NCBI GenBank assembly: GCA_964229545.1
Contig: CAXRDP010000080.1
Span: 1 to 7,737, forward strand
Source: UBA724 sp964229545
Lineage (GTDB): Bacteria > Bacteroidota > Bacteroidia > Flavobacteriales > Flavobacteriaceae
Direction of reading: 5' to 3'
DNA length: 7,737 nucleotides
The translations under genes were made by a program, and so were the position numbers. Shown here piece after piece: positions 1 through 5,985 of the stretch (position 1 is the stretch's first letter; each line of letters begins with the position of its first letter). The notes under the pieces are model-generated. The model ran no database searches. It was not told the DNA's origin and saw only the letters and a program-made list of their open reading frames with translations.

Positions 1-39
1 CAGCAGCGACTTCGGAGCTCCGCTCCTTCTTCACTGCTG
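1..39. repeat. Imperfect long hairpin at the window edge
   Basis: The outer arms CAGCAG (1-6) and CTGCTG (34-39) pair perfectly. The inner arms GGAGC (14-18) and GCTCC (22-26) enclose the loop TCC, and the two stems are separated by a poorly matched internal loop of 7 nt on each side. No T-run follows, so it is not a classical intrinsic terminator on the plus strand. It could belong to the end of an upstream gene or to a folded recombination site; upstream sequence is missing, so the choice is open. Confidence 0.5.
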
Positions 40-62
40 CCTGACCAACAACACCAATGGAA

Positions 63-81
63 ATCACTACTTTTAAGTGAT
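63..81. repeat. Short hairpin upstream of the barrel gene
   Basis: ATCACT (63-68) and AGTGAT (76-81) are perfect inverted arms around a 7-nt loop. They lie 65 bp before the chosen start of the barrel gene and could be an operator or leader structure. No clear Bacteroidota promoter pair (TTTG and TAnnTTTG) could be fixed here; TACTTTTA at 68-75 matches the -7 consensus at all but the last base but lacks a well-placed -33 element. Confidence 0.35.
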
Positions 82-145
82 ACTAATTATGGTGAGCCTT
101 CATACCGAAATGAGTGGCACCATTAGACCAAAATACGCACATACA

Positions 146-649
146 ATGAAACAACTTAAATTCCTACTCAGTTCATTAGCAATATTGGTATCCCTTCAGT
201 CATCGTGGGCTCAACAAGTTTTCATTGGTTATTCAGCGCGCACCAAGAATGTACCTCGGTTTGATCATGCCGCAAATTTTGGATTTTACGTTAATGACCG
301 TATTCAAGTTGGTGCTACATATATACAATTACATAAACATTGGGGTGGTCGAATTGAGTTTGTTCAACCAGATGTGTATGGGGGATATGTAGCATATAGA
401 ATCCTCGATAAAAAAGTTTATTCGAACATCAAGTTCGGCGTATTACGGTATAAACAAGGAATCCCAAATTACGTTGTCCAATACAATACCATGACCTACT
501 ACAACATTGAACTTGGATACCAAATTAACGACCATTTTTCCATAGGTCCTGGCTTGACATTGTATGGGGTTTGGGACCCTGCAGATCATTGGAGTACAAT
601 ATATTTTTTTCACTCTTTTGATTTAATCAGTTTAGAACTAAAATTTTAA
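146..649 (+). CDS. Small outer-membrane beta-barrel-like protein (167 aa)
   Basis: The frame is open from a GTG at 77, but ATG 146 is chosen because it starts exactly at a signal peptide: MKQLK, a hydrophobic stretch of about 13 residues, then SSWAQQ with a likely cut after Ala. The mature part of about 145 residues is rich in alternating hydrophobic, aromatic and polar residues typical of transmembrane beta strands (for example FGFYV, VQVGATYIQL-like stretches, YNIELGYQI, LISLELKF). It ends in Phe, the usual terminal residue of outer-membrane barrels inserted by the BAM complex. Its size would fit about eight strands. The next gene starts 6 bp after its stop, so the two are probably cotranscribed. 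Its specific role is not recognisable; a small porin or adhesin-like barrel is possible. The barrel call is from pattern and not from a recognised family. Confidence 0.65.
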   Translation: MKQLKFLLSSLAILVSLQSSWAQQVFIGYSARTKNVPRFDHAANFGFYVNDRIQVGATYIQLHKHWGGRIEFVQPDVYGGYVAYRILDKKVYSNIKFGVLRYKQGIPNYVVQYNTMTYYNIELGYQINDHFSIGPGLTLYGVWDPADHWSTIYFFHSFDLISLELKF

Positions 650-655
650 TTAACG

Positions 656-1723
656 ATGATATTAGAGACAAAATACGCCAGTGGAAAAAACACCGTCAGA
701 TACAAGAAAAATACCGGGTACTCTAATCATAGAGAGCTGTTTGACGATTTAAAGGACTTTCAACAACAACGTGACGATAATAATGACTATAGTCTGCAGG
801 TCGTTTCACCCCCTGCAGGATATAATTTAGTTTTTGAAGACACCTTTTCAGGAAATTCGCTCGACTTAAATAAGTGGAAGATGGGACTCCCTTTTGGATC
901 GTTTTATACAGATCCAGACGAACATGGTTTCTACTTTCCAGAGGATGGAAAATTAGATCCAAATACGAAAGTTGTTTCTGTTAACGGTGGTAGACTTAAT
1001 CTAGATTGTACATGGTATCCTAAAACTTATAATGTCGATCACCTTACCGGAATAGACCAAGAAAGAAAACAAGAACTTTTATCTAACTGTAATCCAAATA
1101 TTGCCCAGGTATATAAAAAGTCACAGTACGACGGTTTTACCATAAACTATGGTGGAGGGGCAGTACACTCCACGGATTCTTGGCACTATGGGTGGTTTGA
1201 AGCGATTATAAAGTGCCCTGCAAATAAACACATGTGGACTCATCTTGGCTTACATGGCGTAGATTTTGCACCCCCAGAAATTCATATAGTTGACCATAAA
1301 TCATTGGACAGCGCAACTATAATCCAACCCCTACCCAATATTTTTCATGGTGCTGTTAGCCCTTTCAGCCCTCAATGGGGGACAGAACAGCTGGGTTGGT
1401 TTGCGCCAAATTTGGAATACACTATGCATTTATTTAAGCCGAAGAGGATGAATCTCTTCGCTGGCCCAGATAGGCTTGTTCAATATGTTTGCCACTGGAC
1501 CCCTTATGGAATTGCCATTTATTACGATTCAATTCTATATCGGTATTACACAGCAGAAGCCTTAAATTCACTTTATAACAATAATCTGAACTTCACAAAT
1601 GTCTACTTTCAAATTGCCAACGGTGTAACCGATTGTTATAGTGAAGGTAATAATTTTGGTGATGATCACCCTTACCAAACTGCAAGACTTGAGGTTGATT
1701 CCGTTCGAGTCTTTCAACAATAA
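656..1723 (+). CDS. GH16-fold glucanase-like protein, degenerate active site (355 aa)
   Basis: Residues about 55-355 show the layout of glycoside hydrolase family 16 (laminarinase/beta-glucanase, concanavalin-type jelly roll). The signs are YNLVFEDTFSGNSLDLNKW near 56-75 (family pattern LVFxDEFxGxxLDxxKW), GGAVHSTDSWHYGWFEAIIKCP before the active-site strand, and a late VQYVCHWTPYGIAIYYD strand. The family's catalytic strand is E-x-D-x-x-E with nucleophile and acid/base glutamates. Here it reads E208-I-H210-I-V-D213, so the central Asp is His and the acid/base Glu is Asp. Normal hydrolysis is therefore doubtful and a glycan-binding role is plausible. There is no signal peptide; residues 1-55 are instead a charged N-terminal block shared with the next gene. 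ATG 656 lies 6 bp after the barrel gene's stop, with no evident Shine-Dalgarno. Fold assignment is fairly secure; substrate is unknown. Confidence 0.75.
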   Translation: MILETKYASGKNTVRYKKNTGYSNHRELFDDLKDFQQQRDDNNDYSLQVVSPPAGYNLVFEDTFSGNSLDLNKWKMGLPFGSFYTDPDEHGFYFPEDGKLDPNTKVVSVNGGRLNLDCTWYPKTYNVDHLTGIDQERKQELLSNCNPNIAQVYKKSQYDGFTINYGGGAVHSTDSWHYGWFEAIIKCPANKHMWTHLGLHGVDFAPPEIHIVDHKSLDSATIIQPLPNIFHGAVSPFSPQWGTEQLGWFAPNLEYTMHLFKPKRMNLFAGPDRLVQYVCHWTPYGIAIYYDSILYRYYTAEALNSLYNNNLNFTNVYFQIANGVTDCYSEGNNFGDDHPYQTARLEVDSVRVFQQ

Positions 1724-1743
1724 CTAGAGTAAATCTTTAGCAT

Positions 1744-2799
1744 ATGGTGTACAACACGAGGAAAGCAACAAAAACTACTATTAGATATCGGAACAATCAA
1801 GGGTATCAGAATCATCGGCAATACTTCGATGACTTAAAAAATTTTCAAACATACCGAGAATTGAACAATGATTTGAATCCAAATTTGGTTCAGCCACCTC
1901 CTCAATACAACTTAGTGTTTAAGGATGAATTCACAGGTGGACAGTTGGACAGGAATGAATGGGGCACAGGTGTTAGATGGGGTACTTTTCATAAGGAGCC
2001 AAGTAAACACGGTTTTTATTTTCCAATTGACGGTATCGGTCCAAATTCAACATCTATTTCTGTTGCTCAGGACAATTTGGTCCTTGATTGCATATATGAC
2101 CCCAAAACATACTACATGAGTGCCTTAACAGGGAGAGACGCATATAGATACAACTCCCTAGTTAATAATTGCGATGAAGGTATTGAAGGTTATTATCAGA
2201 AAATAACTGAATTTACGATTGATTACAATGGCGGATCAGTATTCTCCAAGCGTAAATGGAAAAAGGGTTGGTTTGAGGTAATAGCTAAGTGCCCATGAAA
2301 TCAATACATGTGGACAGGAATCTGGCTTCAAGGCGTCGAATTTTGGCCTCCTGAAATAGATTTGGTGGAACATGATTCTAAGAGTGATGAAACGCAAGTA
2401 GACCCTAAGCCAAATATTCATATTGGAAGCGAAGGTACAAACGTTAACCATCCTGATTATGGTATTCAGCACAGAGGTTGGCTAATACCGCACTTAGAAT
2501 ATGGTTTTATTGAGGATGAAGACCCAATGACTCTGTACAAACCTTATGACAGGTATGTACAATACGTTTGTCATTGGACCGATGACTTTGTAAAAATCTA
2601 CACCGATGGAGTTCTTTACAGAGAGTATTCAACGGATAAATTGTTTTCATTGTACAGAGACGCTGACATTTCCATGGAGCTAATTCTTAATAACGGGGTA
2701 TCGAACGAATATGACCACGATAGCACTTTTGGTATTGACCATCCATTTGCGAATGCTCCAATGTATAATGAAAGCGTAAGAGTTTATCAAGCTCCATAG
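1744..2799 (+). pseudogene. GH16-fold paralogue interrupted by one in-frame TGA
   Basis: This is a tandem paralogue of the preceding gene, 20 bp downstream. The same frame runs 352 codons to TAG at 2797-2799 but is broken at codon 185 by TGA (2296-2298). Both halves align end to end with the upstream paralogue: KCP-stop-NQYMWT here against KCPANKHMWT there, with no other frameshift or stop. The second half carries an intact GH16 catalytic strand, PPE-I-D-L-V-E (E204, D206, E209 counting the stop as a codon), so the ancestral protein was probably an active glucanase. Like its neighbour it lacks a signal peptide and opens with the block K-x-T-x-R-Y...G-Y-x-N-H-R...F-D-D-L-K. TGA is a true stop for other genes in the window, so a changed genetic code is unlikely. 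Recent nonsense mutation, sequencing error or programmed readthrough remain possible. An ATG at 2308 could start the C-terminal part, but that would be half a jelly roll. Confidence 0.75.
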
Positions 2800-2953
2800 A
2801 TTAATTGCAGCCATTGATGCCTAACAAGTCCCGCAGAGTAAGGCAACCAAATCCACTACACTTCTTTACTTTGAGATTGAAATTCTATTTTGATTCTTTC
2901 ACGGAGATACTGAATACACTGAGGTTTTGGCATTATACGTGATTCCAAACATG

Positions 2954-2973
2954 TGTTCGGAACATTCCGAACA
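2954..2973. repeat. Perfect 9+2+9 dyad TGTTCGGAA-CA-TTCCGAACA
   Basis: The nine-base arms are exactly complementary and are separated by the dinucleotide CA. No T-tract follows on either strand, which argues against a terminator. The geometry suits either a dimeric repressor operator or a serine-recombinase crossover site, where a central dinucleotide is flanked by inverted arms. No gene start lies close by, which weakens the operator reading. A serine recombinase is encoded about 3.2 kb away. Confidence 0.6.
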
Positions 2974-3085
2974 ACACTAACACGATTACAGGATGTGTAA
3001 ATCAGATCAAAAGGGGTTTTATAGATGTATTTAAACAGTGCCAATGAATATCACTTAAGGCTTCCCGGGAAAATAATAAACCCCT

Positions 3086-3101
3086 ACTCGATTTTACGAG
3101 T
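3086..3101. terminator. Small hairpin, weak candidate terminator for the minus-strand gene
   Basis: ACTCG (3086-3090) and CGAGT (3097-3101) pair around a 6-nt AT loop. Read on the minus strand it lies about 240 bp past the secreted-protein gene and is followed, after AGGGG, by a T-rich stretch. The stem is short and the T-run broken, so the terminator role is weakly supported. Confidence 0.25.
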
Positions 3102-3118
3102 TCTTAAAAATCTTTGTG

Positions 3119-3296
3119 TAAACAAGTCGAAAAAAGCTGTTCCCACACAAAACCTATCGCGTCCGCCCCAACCAAATAATCGACCACCAAAAACGGCTAT
3201 TCCCAAAAAAGGTTACCTTCGTTTTACCGTTCTTTGTTGTAGCTTATGCGTTGCAAGCAAAAAGGCCATTTTAGACACTTGTTGCCTATGTGTTGC
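3119..3296. repeat. Imperfect inverted-repeat module with short direct repeats, cassette-site-like
   Basis: AACAAGTC followed by GAAAAAAGC (3121-3137) is an imperfect inverse of GCCATTTTAGACACTTGTT (3265-3283); the AACAAGT/ACTTGTT core is exact. Inside and at the right edge, TTGTAGCTTATGCGTTGC (3237-3254) and TTGTTGCCTATGTGTTGC (3279-3296) match at 15 of 18 positions with a 42-bp period. The core GTGTTGC recurs at 3329-3335. AACAAGTC also occurs at 2823-2830 within GCCTAACAAGTC. Long imperfect hairpins with conserved end boxes of this size recall integron attC sites, but no integron integrase is visible and the box sequences fit the attC consensus only partly. This may equally be a lineage-specific intergenic repeat. 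Confidence 0.4.
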
Positions 3297-3339
3297 GCGT
3301 GTTTAAAACTAAATGACAGATAATAAGCGTGTTGCGGAC

Positions 3340-4134
3340 TCAGCGAAAGAGGTTGAGATGTGTATCGTAAAGTTTGTTAAATAGTGGGCTGTAATGTCTT
3401 AAATTTCGGGTAGAAGACATGTAGTCCAGAGCCACATCAAATTGTTGATATAGCCATGTGTTGTTCATTTCACGCAGACCATTTCCGAGGGTTGAAACAC
3501 GCATCATTTTAACATCGTTTATACCCATTGGTATATAGTCCGTTATAAACAAATAATTAGCTTGAGAAATAGGATCTGCTATTAAATACAAATTATCCAA
3601 AATCCCATAACCGCTATATCCCGAATAAACCCCGATGTTAGAAACCGAGTAATTGCCTCCATTACTAACAATTGCATTTACGCGTACAAATCTTTCCTCA
3701 TTTATCCAGAGATTATTTAAACCTTGATTTTCTATATACACATGAAAGATTGTGTCACTAAGAAATGACCGGCAGAAGTAAGATGATTTTAACGGAAGTC
3801 GTAATCCTCCGCCACCCCATGCCGAATGAACATAATTTGCATTATTGCCTCCAGGCAGTAAGTTACCTTGAGCATCATAGTATTTTCCATTCAGGAAGTA
3901 AAATTGCAAATCTCCATTTTTATCGCACCAAGTATTAGACCCATTGGCTTCTTGATTATATGCATTGTGACTTGAAGGAATATTTGAAGACCAGGATGTA
4001 GTTGAAGCTGTTGGAGGCGTGGTATTGAAATCCAGCACATTGCCACGACCAAAGACCCAGACATTATTACCATTCTGAGCAAAAGCTGCCTGACACAGGA
4101 TTAAAAAACCTAATAAACCAAGCCTTAGCTTCAT
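3340..4134 (-). CDS. Secreted protein, likely truncated at its C-terminus (264 aa)
   Basis: ATG 4134 is preferred over the adjacent GTG 4137. It opens a clear signal peptide: MKLRLG, a hydrophobic core, then CQAAFAQ with a likely cut after AFA. The mature protein begins NGNNVWVFGRGNVLDFNTTPP and continues with GDLQFYFLNGKYYDAQGNLLPGG. This resembles the N-terminal domain of Bacteroidota surface proteins of the VWYFGxxAGLDFN...GNLLFYTDG...MPNG type, which usually run several hundred residues further and often end in a type IX secretion sorting domain. No such domain is present; the protein stops in a basic stretch ending THLNLFR at a TGA that abuts the repeats at 3237-3335. I infer a 3' truncation, perhaps by recombination. 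The next minus-strand gene upstream is 183 bp away, so it probably has its own promoter, which I could not locate. Function unknown. Confidence 0.6.
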   Translation of the reverse strand: MKLRLGLLGFLILCQAAFAQNGNNVWVFGRGNVLDFNTTPPTASTTSWSSNIPSSHNAYNQEANGSNTWCDKNGDLQFYFLNGKYYDAQGNLLPGGNNANYVHSAWGGGGLRLPLKSSYFCRSFLSDTIFHVYIENQGLNNLWINEERFVRVNAIVSNGGNYSVSNIGVYSGYSGYGILDNLYLIADPISQANYLFITDYIPMGINDVKMMRVSTLGNGLREMNNTWLYQQFDVALDYMSSTRNLRHYSPLFNKLYDTHLNLFR

Positions 4135-4312
4135 CACATTTCAGAAAAGTTAAAACTAACGCAATGTATTCCCCCCGGTTGTAGTAACTCCAAATTAGGG
4201 ATTTTCCCCTTTTGATGTCAGTGTCTTTTGTTGCCGCTTTCTTCCAATACCCAAAATGGGACCTAGCAGAATGGGGTAGTTTGATCGACGGACTAAATGG
4301 TTGATGAGCGCT

Positions 4313-4337
4313 GGCGTTTAACGCCGAGTTAGACTCG
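4313..4337. repeat. Two abutting small palindromes at the 3' end of the RHH gene
   Basis: GGCGTT-T-AACGCC (4313-4325) and CGAGT-TAG-ACTCG (4325-4337) are adjacent near-perfect dyads. They span the stop and the last codons of the minus-strand ribbon-helix-helix gene. A further dyad, CCCAAAATGGG, lies at 4250-4260. They may form an RNA end structure, though no U-tract follows. They also sit near the visible change in base composition between cargo and recombination module. Confidence 0.4.
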
Positions 4338-4845
4338 AGAATGCAAATAGTCCCAAAATGCTAAAAAAAATCACTTCGCCTATTCCTACATCAGTGCTTA
4401 TTGCTTCTTGAGCCTCAATGGGTTTTTGGGGGTCTGGATGTGTGAGTGCTTGTTGCCCGATAGCCTTTAGAGAGGCGATGGTTTTTTGAAGACCTCCTAT
4501 CTCGGCACTAAGCTGCTGAATCAAGAGTCCTTGCTCGGCAATAGTCCCTCCCTTTTTTAAGCTTTGTTCTTGCTCAAACGCCACCCTAGTATCGGCATTC
4601 TCAAGATCTAACTCGAGACGTTTTATACGTCGTTGTAGCTTTCGGTTTTCTTCTTTTTGTTCGACAACCTCTCGGAGGTCGCCGGTGAACTTTTCGATGG
4701 GTTGGGCATATCTCGTAAAAAGATGTCCAAGGTATTCTGAGGCGGTCATTCCTGAGTCGCGCGCTAAGCGTTCTAAAAATAATTTTTGGTGTGAACTAAC
4801 TCTAAAGCTCACAGTGAAGTTGCGAAAGTGTTCATTTGGGACCAT
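4318..4845 (-). CDS. Ribbon-helix-helix protein with coiled coil and C-terminal membrane segment (175 aa)
   Basis: Residues about 9-47 look like a ribbon-helix-helix DNA-binding domain: a beta strand NFTVSFRV, a helix over HQKLFLERLARDSG, then the turn MTASEYLGHLFTRYA typical of MetJ/Arc-type second helices. Residues about 55-128 are heptad-rich and highly charged (QKEENRKLQRRIKRLELDLE and onward), predicting a long coiled coil. After a Pro/Ala linker, residues about 153-172 (VGIGEVIFFSILGLFAFSSL) form one hydrophobic segment ending in TRR. The protein may thus dimerise through the coiled coil, bind DNA and sit in the inner membrane by its tail. It is transcribed divergently from the recombinase unit across 225 bp. 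Three GTTTAC boxes precede its ATG, suggesting autoregulation. Plasmid-type partition, relaxosome accessory or transcriptional roles are all possible. No named family is recognised. Confidence 0.7.
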   Translation of the reverse strand: MVPNEHFRNFTVSFRVSSHQKLFLERLARDSGMTASEYLGHLFTRYAQPIEKFTGDLREVVEQKEENRKLQRRIKRLELDLENADTRVAFEQEQSLKKGGTIAEQGLLIQQLSAEIGGLQKTIASLKAIGQQALTHPDPQKPIEAQEAISTDVGIGEVIFFSILGLFAFSSLTRR

Positions 4846-4854
4846 CCGTTGGCG

Positions 4855-4895
4855 TGTTTACATGTTGTAGATCAGCGTGTTTACCTATTGTTTAC
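4855..4895. promoter_or_regulatory. Three phased GTTTAC boxes, candidate operator of the RHH gene
   Basis: GTTTAC occurs at 4856-4861, 4879-4884 and 4890-4895. The first two lie within an identical 10-mer, GCGTGTTTAC (4852-4861 and 4875-4884). The 23- and 11-bp spacings place all three near the same helical face, as expected for cooperative ribbon-helix-helix dimers. The block starts 10 bp upstream of the minus-strand ATG at 4845, so binding would cover the promoter or leader. Iterons of a replication or transfer origin are an alternative reading. Confidence 0.5.
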
Positions 4896-5022
4896 GTGAG
4901 GTAGACGCTCAGGGTTTTATTTCTTACCCTACTTGAGGGCATCAATTTTTGGATTCCATGCTTTCAGAAGAAGAAAGTCATGTCGCTCAAAAGGAAGTTG
5001 GTTTGGTTTTTCCTTTTTAGCA

Positions 5023-5036
5023 TGGTAAATTTACCA
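5023..5036. promoter_or_regulatory. Perfect palindrome TGGTAAATTTACCA, candidate operator of the recombinase unit
   Basis: This 14-bp sequence is fully self-complementary and lies 34 bp before the MerR-like ATG at 5071. A near match to the Bacteroidota -7 element, TTATTTTG (5042-5049, consensus TAnnTTTG), follows it; no well-spaced -33 element was found. The half-site TTTACC is the same core as in the GTTTAC boxes 130-170 bp away. Binding by the MerR-like protein, which favours dyads inside promoters, or by the ribbon-helix-helix protein is plausible. Confidence 0.5.
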
Positions 5037-5070
5037 CAACGTTATTTTGAAAAAATGACAATTTGGAAGT

Positions 5071-5931
5071 ATGGGATTATCTAAACAGGACTTTATAGAT
5101 GCTGTGGCGCGCACCTTTGGTAGCTTTCACATTACACCCAAAGACCTCGGGATTACTTCTCGACAGGTGAACTATTGGAAGCAATCCATAGGTCTCCCAT
5201 ACTTCCAAGACGAAAAGCACCTGAAGATGAATCTCTACCAGGCGCTTTGGTTGGAGATTTTGCATAGCCTCTCCAAAATGGGAGTCTCAACCAAGCAACT
5301 TGATGCATTGAGCAGGAAGGTGTGGTTGGAACCAATAGAGATGGGCTATTATCGCAATCTCGTTCTCGCAGAAATCCAACATCCCTCCGGCAGCATCTCG
5401 GAAAAGGATTATTACCACCGCATTCTTGAAGATCCCCGGCTTATGGATGCCATGGCCCAAGAAATCAATCCTTTCACCGTGGGCATTGGTCAGATGGTAA
5501 AGACCCCGATGAGTCTTTTCCAGTTTAACTATTTTCCTCAATCTGATTATTGGTGTTTCTCAGGGGCCATTGCAGACCCTAAAGAAGAAGGGGTGCAACG
5601 CATGACTCGGGAGCCCTATGTGGCGATTCCTCTCGCTCGGTTGTTCAGCGACTTAGTTTCCATGGAGATTATAAAAAGCGAGGGGTGCACCGAGCTCATG
5701 GATGCGGAACTAGTGGACGCCCTGAATCTGATCTACCAAAAGAAACCCAGATATGTGATAGCCGCGACAAAGGGCCATCACCAAGAGTTCCAATTTGTGT
5801 ATCACGACACCCGTACTCTTTCAGAACTCATTTCATTTCTAAAGAGCAACGATCTTAAAAAAGGATCGCGTGTGCTGCTGACCCTCCAAGGGGATAAGTG
5901 GGACACACAGATTATAGTAAAAGCAAAATGA
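5071..5931 (+). CDS. MerR-like helix-turn-helix regulator, possible recombination factor (286 aa)
   Basis: Residues about 19-77 fit a MerR-type winged helix-turn-helix: FHITPKDLGITSRQVNYWKQ as the recognition region (compare the family pattern of a short helix, a turn, then L/V-x-Y-W). A wing segment IGLPYFQDEKH follows, then the helix ALWLEILHSLSKMGVSTKQL, which resembles the family's LxxIxxLxxxGxSxxxI. Residues about 95-286 have no recognised domain, so the protein is far longer than MerR excisionases and its effector region is unknown. ATG 5071 is used; the ATG at 5055 is out of frame. A perfect palindrome lies just upstream. The gene leads a unit with a microprotein and a large serine recombinase, so it may control recombinase expression or act as a directionality factor; this is inferred from context only. 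Confidence 0.6.
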   Translation: MGLSKQDFIDAVARTFGSFHITPKDLGITSRQVNYWKQSIGLPYFQDEKHLKMNLYQALWLEILHSLSKMGVSTKQLDALSRKVWLEPIEMGYYRNLVLAEIQHPSGSISEKDYYHRILEDPRLMDAMAQEINPFTVGIGQMVKTPMSLFQFNYFPQSDYWCFSGAIADPKEEGVQRMTREPYVAIPLARLFSDLVSMEIIKSEGCTELMDAELVDALNLIYQKKPRYVIAATKGHHQEFQFVYHDTRTLSELISFLKSNDLKKGSRVLLTLQGDKWDTQIIVKAK

Positions 5932-5985
5932 TGGTGCCATCCAACCAGCCTAACCCGATCCAGCCTGGTTTAATACCCAACCGGG

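Larger units (their letters stand above)
2800..3339. other. Structure-rich non-coding stretch between converging genes
   Basis: The plus-strand glucanase cluster and the minus-strand secreted-protein gene converge on this 540-bp stretch. I see no credible gene: the open frames are low-complexity or cysteine-rich, have no homologous look and overlap repeats. It does hold GCCTAACAAGTC at 2819-2830, a perfect 20-bp dyad (2954-2973), the palindrome TTCCCGGGAA (3062-3071), a small hairpin (3086-3101) and an inverted/direct repeat module (about 3119-3296). These are listed separately where they can be supported. Confidence 0.7.

Noticed and set aside
1..39. Intrinsic terminator
   Set aside because: The hairpin is imperfect and not followed by a T-tract on the plus strand; the upstream gene is outside the window.
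2296..2298. TGA as a sense codon (alternative code or selenocysteine)
   Set aside because: TGA ends other genes here (at 3340-3342 on the minus strand and 5929-5931), the paralogue has Ala and not Cys at this position, and no SECIS-like element was evident.
2856..3044. 62-codon minus-strand frame
   Set aside because: No start context, no domain signal and it crosses the perfect dyad; likely chance.
3025..3306. 93-codon plus-strand frame in the intergenic stretch
   Set aside because: Lys/Pro-rich then Cys-rich with no fold-like pattern, and it runs through the inverted and direct repeat module; it looks like chance coding.
3237..3335. CRISPR array
   Set aside because: Only two 18-mers with three mismatches and a partial third copy, spaced about 24 bp apart; the repeats are too short and too divergent, and no cas genes are present.
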